NCBI GenBank assembly: GCA_023380915.1
Contig: JAMCSM010000117.1
Location: forward strand, 7,371 to 16,878
DNA length: 9,508 nt
Source: Actinomycetota bacterium
GTDB taxonomy: Bacteria; Actinomycetota; Humimicrobiia; Humimicrobiales; Humimicrobiaceae
Reading direction: 5' to 3'
How positions within the stretch are numbered: position 1 is the stretch's first letter; every line of letters starts with the position of its first letter. The position numbers and the translations under genes were made by a program. The notes under the pieces were generated by a model. That model ran no database searches. It was not told the DNA's origin and was given only the letters and a program-made list of their open reading frames with translations. Positions 6,287 through 9,508 of this stretch are shown piece by piece.

Positions 6287-7004
6287 TAAAACGTGCCATT
6301 AGAGTTGCAAGACCTACCATAACCGTACGGGTTTTCATATCTGTAAGCAGTATCAATGGGGTAAAAAGATCATTCCATGTCACTATAAAGTAAAATATTA
6401 TAACAAGTATTATGGCTGTTCTTCCCATTGGTATTATAATATATCGTACTATATCAAAATATCCGGCCCCATCAAGCTCGGCAGCCTCAATCATTTCATC
6501 CGGTATGCCCCTGAATGTTGCCACCATTAACAGAAGTGCTTCGGGTAAAAACATCCCAAGATAAGTAATTATAACTGACCAATGAGTATTTACCAGATGA
6601 ACTTTGGAATATAACAAATATATTGGTATTATAGTCACCTGAACAGGAATAAACATTGTAGAAACAATTATGAAATATATGACATTGGATCCTTTAAATC
6701 TGAGTTTTGCAAAAGCAAAACTTGCAAATATTCCAAAAAGTAAAATAAAGACAATCGTACCTATTGATATGATCATTGAATTTTTTAATAAATTAAAAAT
6801 TTTAAACTGGCTTACCATGGTTATATAATTATTGAGTTCAAGTTTTGTCGGCAAACTAAAAGGACTTTTAAGATAATCAGGACGAGACTTAAGTGAGTTT
6901 ATAAGCATAAAAATTAATGGATATAAAAATGACACTGCAATCATAAGCAGAACAATAAATATTATAATTCTTACGATCCTGTTTCCTTCTTTATTTATTC
7001 TCAT
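6234..7004 (-). CDS. sugar ABC transporter permease, MalG/CUT1 type, C-terminus replaced by inversion
   Basis: Second inner-membrane permease of the transporter. Helices are visible at about 11-33, 75-99, 107-133, 143-163 and 196-221; the cytoplasmic EAA loop EAAELDGAG (173-181) followed by IIIPMG is the ATPase contact site. In the present orientation the product is 256 residues and diverges from the family after Pro243, ending AIMPLIIYFWKIK. The expected sixth helix and KGIMAG end lie on the opposite strand inside the inverted segment at 6173-6286; restoring it gives 278 residues, the normal family length. The encoded form therefore lacks the last helix and is probably non-functional, unless the segment flips in the population. 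The ATG at 7004 follows the MalF-type stop by seven bases, with GGGAA upstream, so translation is coupled. Confidence 0.9.
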   Translation of the reverse strand: MRINKEGNRIVRIIIFIVLLMIAVSFLYPLIFMLINSLKSRPDYLKSPFSLPTKLELNNYITMVSQFKIFNLLKNSMIISIGTIVFILLFGIFASFAFAKLRFKGSNVIYFIIVSTMFIPVQVTIIPIYLLYSKVHLVNTHWSVIITYLGMFLPEALLLMVATFRGIPDEMIEAAELDGAGYFDIVRYIIIPMGRTAIILVIIFYFIVTWNDLFTPLILLTDMKTRTVMVGLATLMARFIEDPAIMPLIIYFWKIK

Positions 7005-7011
7005 TATCTAT

Positions 7012-7914
7012 TCATTCCCAAACACTAACTCTATTTGAAAAGCGCATTTCCAAAATAGTAAGTATTGAAATTATTATTAATAAAATTACAGCTAATCCGC
7101 TGGCAAAACCAAAATTTGAGCTTGACTGGTAAAACTTCAGATATATCATATAATCAATTGTTGAAGTTTCGTAACCAGGTCCTCCATTTGTAATTACATA
7201 TATAAACGCAAAAACACTTGTAAATGTCCAGACCATTGACATTATTACACTATACTCTATAGTCCGTGAAATCATCGGAACCACTATTTTAAAAGTTCTC
7301 TGCCAGAAATTTGCACCATCAAGCTTTGCTGCTTCAAAAACAGATGGCGGTATCTTTGACATGCCTCCAAGTATTACAATAGCCTGCCAGCCGATTGAGC
7401 ACCATGTCAGAACAAATACCAAAACAAATAATGCGGAAGCACTGTTCCCAAACCATTCAATTGCCAAAAAGTTTAAGCCTATTTTTCGAAGTACCAGATT
7501 GAGAGGGCCATCAAGACCAAATGCAATACGAAATAAAAACCCAATTGTCACAGCGGAAATTACCTGCGGAATATAAACAATTACCCTGAAAAACCGCCAG
7601 CCTAAAACCTCCTCGTATAATAGCACAGCTACTAATAACCCTATTATGATTTGAAGAGGCACACTTATTAGAAGTGCCATATTATTCCTGAGAAGCAGCC
7701 AAAAGGGGCTGTTGGTAAAAATATTTATGTAGTTTGTTAATCCAACCCAATCACTTCGGTATAATCCGTCCCAGTTAGTGAAACTCCTGTAAATAGCTGT
7801 GAGTGTCGGGTATATACGTATAAACAATAAAATTAAAACTACTGGTAAAATTGATAGAATACCTTGAAGTGCTTTAGTCCTTCTAATATTATTATTTTTT
7901 AATGTTTTTTTCAT
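7012..7914 (-). CDS. sugar ABC transporter permease, MalF/CUT1 type
   Basis: First inner-membrane permease, 300 residues, full length. A basic cytoplasmic N-terminus (KKTLKNNNIRRTK) precedes helix 1 (about 17-40). Further helices lie at about 74-100, 108-132, 160-183, 222-242 and 270-290. The EAA loop EAAKLDGANFWQ (194-205) followed by IVVPM is intact, as is TNGGPGYETST (242-252), a recurrent MalF-family feature before the last helix. It should pair with the MalG-type subunit encoded seven bases downstream and with an ATPase not encoded here. The ribosome site before the ATG at 7914 is weak, and a 127-base gap with a stable hairpin separates it from the binding-protein gene upstream in the same transcript. 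Confidence 0.92.
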   Translation of the reverse strand: MKKTLKNNNIRRTKALQGILSILPVVLILLFIRIYPTLTAIYRSFTNWDGLYRSDWVGLTNYINIFTNSPFWLLLRNNMALLISVPLQIIIGLLVAVLLYEEVLGWRFFRVIVYIPQVISAVTIGFLFRIAFGLDGPLNLVLRKIGLNFLAIEWFGNSASALFVLVFVLTWCSIGWQAIVILGGMSKIPPSVFEAAKLDGANFWQRTFKIVVPMISRTIEYSVIMSMVWTFTSVFAFIYVITNGGPGYETSTIDYMIYLKFYQSSSNFGFASGLAVILLIIISILTILEMRFSNRVSVWE

Positions 7915-7988
7915 GGATTAATAACCAGAAATAACCAGACCTATACAAATTATAACAATAATTTTATAAAACGATAAAGAAATTTGCT

Positions 7989-8026
7989 AAATATGGGGTG
8001 CTTTTAATCAACGGCACCCCATATTT
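7989..8026 (-). terminator. hairpin between binding-protein and permease genes (attenuating terminator or mRNA stabiliser)
   Basis: A perfect 13-bp inverted repeat (AAATATGGGGTGC at 7989-8001, GCACCCCATATTT at 8014-8026) with a 12-base loop lies 15 bases after the binding-protein stop. The stem has a GGGG/CCCC core, but no long uridine run follows it on the minus strand, so it probably ends only part of the transcripts or protects the 3' end of the upstream message. Similar placement between binding-protein and permease genes of sugar transporters is a known way to make much more binding protein than permease. Confidence 0.7.
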
Positions 8027-8041
8027 CCTATTTGCTAATTC

Positions 8042-9427
8042 TTATTGCTGTCCTTTGTCCTTATCAATCTGATTTGCCAGATCGGCAGGAGTCATTTTTC
8101 CTGTAAGTAAAAGAGGAAGAAGTTTATTGAAAGCTTCTACTGCCTTTACTGATAGTACACCATCTACCCAGAAAGTAGGTGGATTAGTAGTAGCCCAATT
8201 AAGTAACTTTAAACCAACTGAACCAGGCTTAAGATTAAGATCACTTCCCGTTATGTCCTTTCGGGTTGGTATTTTTACCCCATTAATTTTATAAAATTCC
8301 AATACTTCAGGTTTTGAATTCACAAAAGACAAAAACTTGACAGCCATTTCAATATTTTTAGAATCTTTAGAAACTACAAGAACTTGGCCAGCTCCACCCA
8401 TTTCACCATCTTTAGTAATTGTGGTATCAGATATATTAGGTGGTAATATAACTCCAACATTTTCTTCTCCCAGAGCTTTTTGAGCATCAGCTACATAAGA
8501 TGCAATACTGGGAATCATGGCAGCTTTACCTTGAAGAAATTTATTCAATGAATCTGATGATGTTGCACAATCTTGATTCAAATAACCCTTTGCATAAGTT
8601 TGTTGATATAGATCAATTGCACTCATCAAACCCTTGTCATCAGCAAAATTACTCTTACTCTGATCGCTGGCCATGATTGGGCCTACTCCATCTTGCTGTA
8701 TCCACCAGTAAGCTGCAATCCAAAAGAAATAATATGGATGGCCAAAACCTTCATCCACAACCATTGGAGTATATCCCTTATTCTTAATTATTTTCATATC
8801 ATCTAAATAAGCATCTCTGGTTCTGGGTGGATTATTTTCAAAATCTAATCCACAATCTTGAATAATCTTTTTATTATACATTAAAAAAGCTATTTGATTG
8901 TCTGGTACTGTATATCCTAATATCGGACCATCCTTTTGAAAATCTAGAGTAACATTTTCCCAGCCACTTATATTTGTCAGATCCTCCTTTGGAATATAAT
9001 TATTGAGAGGGGCGATCACATCTTTAGCACCAAATAGAAATTGACCTATCCAAAGATTTGCAATATCAGGAGCGTTTCCTGCGAGGCTTGCAGTTTTAAA
9101 AGCTTGATGTGCCAACCCGGCATCTGCATTTACAGTTAATTCAATAGTAACACCGGGATTCTGAGTTTCAAAACGCTTGATAGCTTGTGAAATATACCAT
9201 TGGTCCTGTGCTTTCTTCTGTTCTTCCGGACCTAAAAAACTATCTGCTCCATTTATCCATAGAGTTAAATTTACAGGTTTTATCTCAGAGCTGCTACTGG
9301 CAGAAGTAGCAGCTGTTGTTTCTCCGGAAGCTGCAGCTGCTGTTGTTTCTCCGGAAACTGCTGTTGTTCCGGCAGTAGCCCCTTTACAACCTGCCCCTGT
9401 AAAAATCAGAGACATTGCAAAAACCAT
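8042..9427 (-). CDS. sugar ABC transporter substrate-binding lipoprotein (family 1), 5' end uncertain
   Basis: Extracytoplasmic sugar-binding protein, 461 residues from the first ATG (9427). It has a hydrophobic signal segment ending TGAGC, with Cys14 as probable lipid-anchor site, an Ala/Thr/Ser/Glu-rich flexible linker (about 15-47), then a family 1 solute-binding fold: LTLWING near 52, a helix with RFETQNPGVTIEL, GNAPDIANLW, YNKKIIQDCGL, FLQGKAAMIP and a C-terminal KAVEAFNKLL region. Many aromatic residues around YYFFWIAAYWW suit a carbohydrate site. From 9427 the signal peptide lacks the usual basic start and no ribosome site is seen. The same frame stays open, hydrophobic and without ATG to the right window edge, so the true start may lie beyond the window or be damaged. 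It heads the transporter operon. Confidence 0.88.
   Translation of the reverse strand: MVFAMSLIFTGAGCKGATAGTTAVSGETTAAAASGETTAATSASSSSEIKPVNLTLWINGADSFLGPEEQKKAQDQWYISQAIKRFETQNPGVTIELTVNADAGLAHQAFKTASLAGNAPDIANLWIGQFLFGAKDVIAPLNNYIPKEDLTNISGWENVTLDFQKDGPILGYTVPDNQIAFLMYNKKIIQDCGLDFENNPPRTRDAYLDDMKIIKNKGYTPMVVDEGFGHPYYFFWIAAYWWIQQDGVGPIMASDQSKSNFADDKGLMSAIDLYQQTYAKGYLNQDCATSSDSLNKFLQGKAAMIPSIASYVADAQKALGEENVGVILPPNISDTTITKDGEMGGAGQVLVVSKDSKNIEMAVKFLSFVNSKPEVLEFYKINGVKIPTRKDITGSDLNLKPGSVGLKLLNWATTNPPTFWVDGVLSVKAVEAFNKLLPLLLTGKMTPADLANQIDKDKGQQ
9312..9372 (-). repeat. 27-bp tandem repeat in the lipoprotein linker
   Basis: GCTGTTGTTTCTCCGGAA occurs at 9312-9329 and again at 9339-9356, and a partial copy (GCTGTTGTTCCGG) begins at 9360; full copies are 27 bases, nine codons, apart. 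On the coding strand each encodes SGETTAA within the spacer behind the lipid-anchor cysteine. Copy-number changes would keep the reading frame and alter only tether length. Confidence 0.7.
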
Positions 9428-9508
9428 TACTAATAACCAGATAAAGAGTATAAAAGCAGAATAGTAAAAGTGCAGAATATTTTGGAAGAAAAAAAAATTG
9501 ACCTGGCA

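Noticed and set aside
6154..6393. Plus-strand ORF of 79 residues with a hydrophobic helix
   Set aside because: Its first half is the displaced permease C-terminus in the inverted segment and its second half is antisense of the permease gene. It has no ribosome site and is not an independent gene.
9177..9464. Plus-strand ORF of 95 residues opposite the binding protein
   Set aside because: Shadow created by the repetitive Ala/Thr linker codons read on the other strand.
1..9508. CRISPR array, tRNA, rRNA or riboswitch
   Set aside because: No regularly spaced repeats, cloverleaf or conserved aptamer pattern was found on reading both strands.

Overview
The window is AT-rich, densely coded bacterial DNA with Shine-Dalgarno starts, some GTG or TTG start codons, a lipoprotein with an Ala/Thr/Ser-rich linker and a CUT1-type sugar ABC transporter. 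This fits a low-GC, probably anaerobic or uncultivated bacterium (Bacillota, Atribacterota or a low-GC Actinomycetota lineage). The sequence alone does not settle the phylum.

Layout. Positions 1-272 (+) hold the cysteine-rich C-terminus of a probable methionine-synthase-activation-like protein and a doubtful small ORF. A strong hairpin at 361-399 separates them from a convergent secreted matrixin-like zinc protease (419-1042, -). Positions 1325-2860 (+) are an AbiEi/AbiEii type IV toxin-antitoxin pair. Its promoter is overlaid by a perfect 18-bp inverted repeat running from the -35/-10 spacer into the start codon. A gene-poor gap (2861-3266) follows, then a carbohydrate mutarotase-like protein (3267-4193, +).

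From about 9.4 kb down to 4.4 kb everything reads on the minus strand and looks like one sugar-utilisation cluster: substrate-binding lipoprotein, MalF-type permease, MalG-type permease, a decayed gene, an M24 (creatinase-like) peptidase-fold protein, and a decayed PIG-L deacetylase. No ATPase is present, which is common for CUT1 systems that share a general ATPase. A hairpin between the binding-protein gene and the permease genes probably lowers permease expression relative to the binding protein.

The most striking observation is at the 3' end of the MalG-type gene. The minus-strand gene stops early after a nonsense tail, while its missing last transmembrane helix and the family-typical C-terminus are encoded on the PLUS strand immediately downstream. 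The two are bounded by an 11-bp inverted repeat (6173-6183 / 6276-6286) whose arms encode Glu-Asp-Pro in frame on both sides. Flipping the roughly 92-bp segment restores, in frame, a 278-residue permease ending in MAGSSK and a stop. This is either an intragenic invertible switch, a fixed micro-inversion that broke the transporter, or a mixed-orientation assembly. The two decayed genes in the same cluster support a cluster undergoing decay, while the precise in-frame reversibility keeps the switch explanation open.
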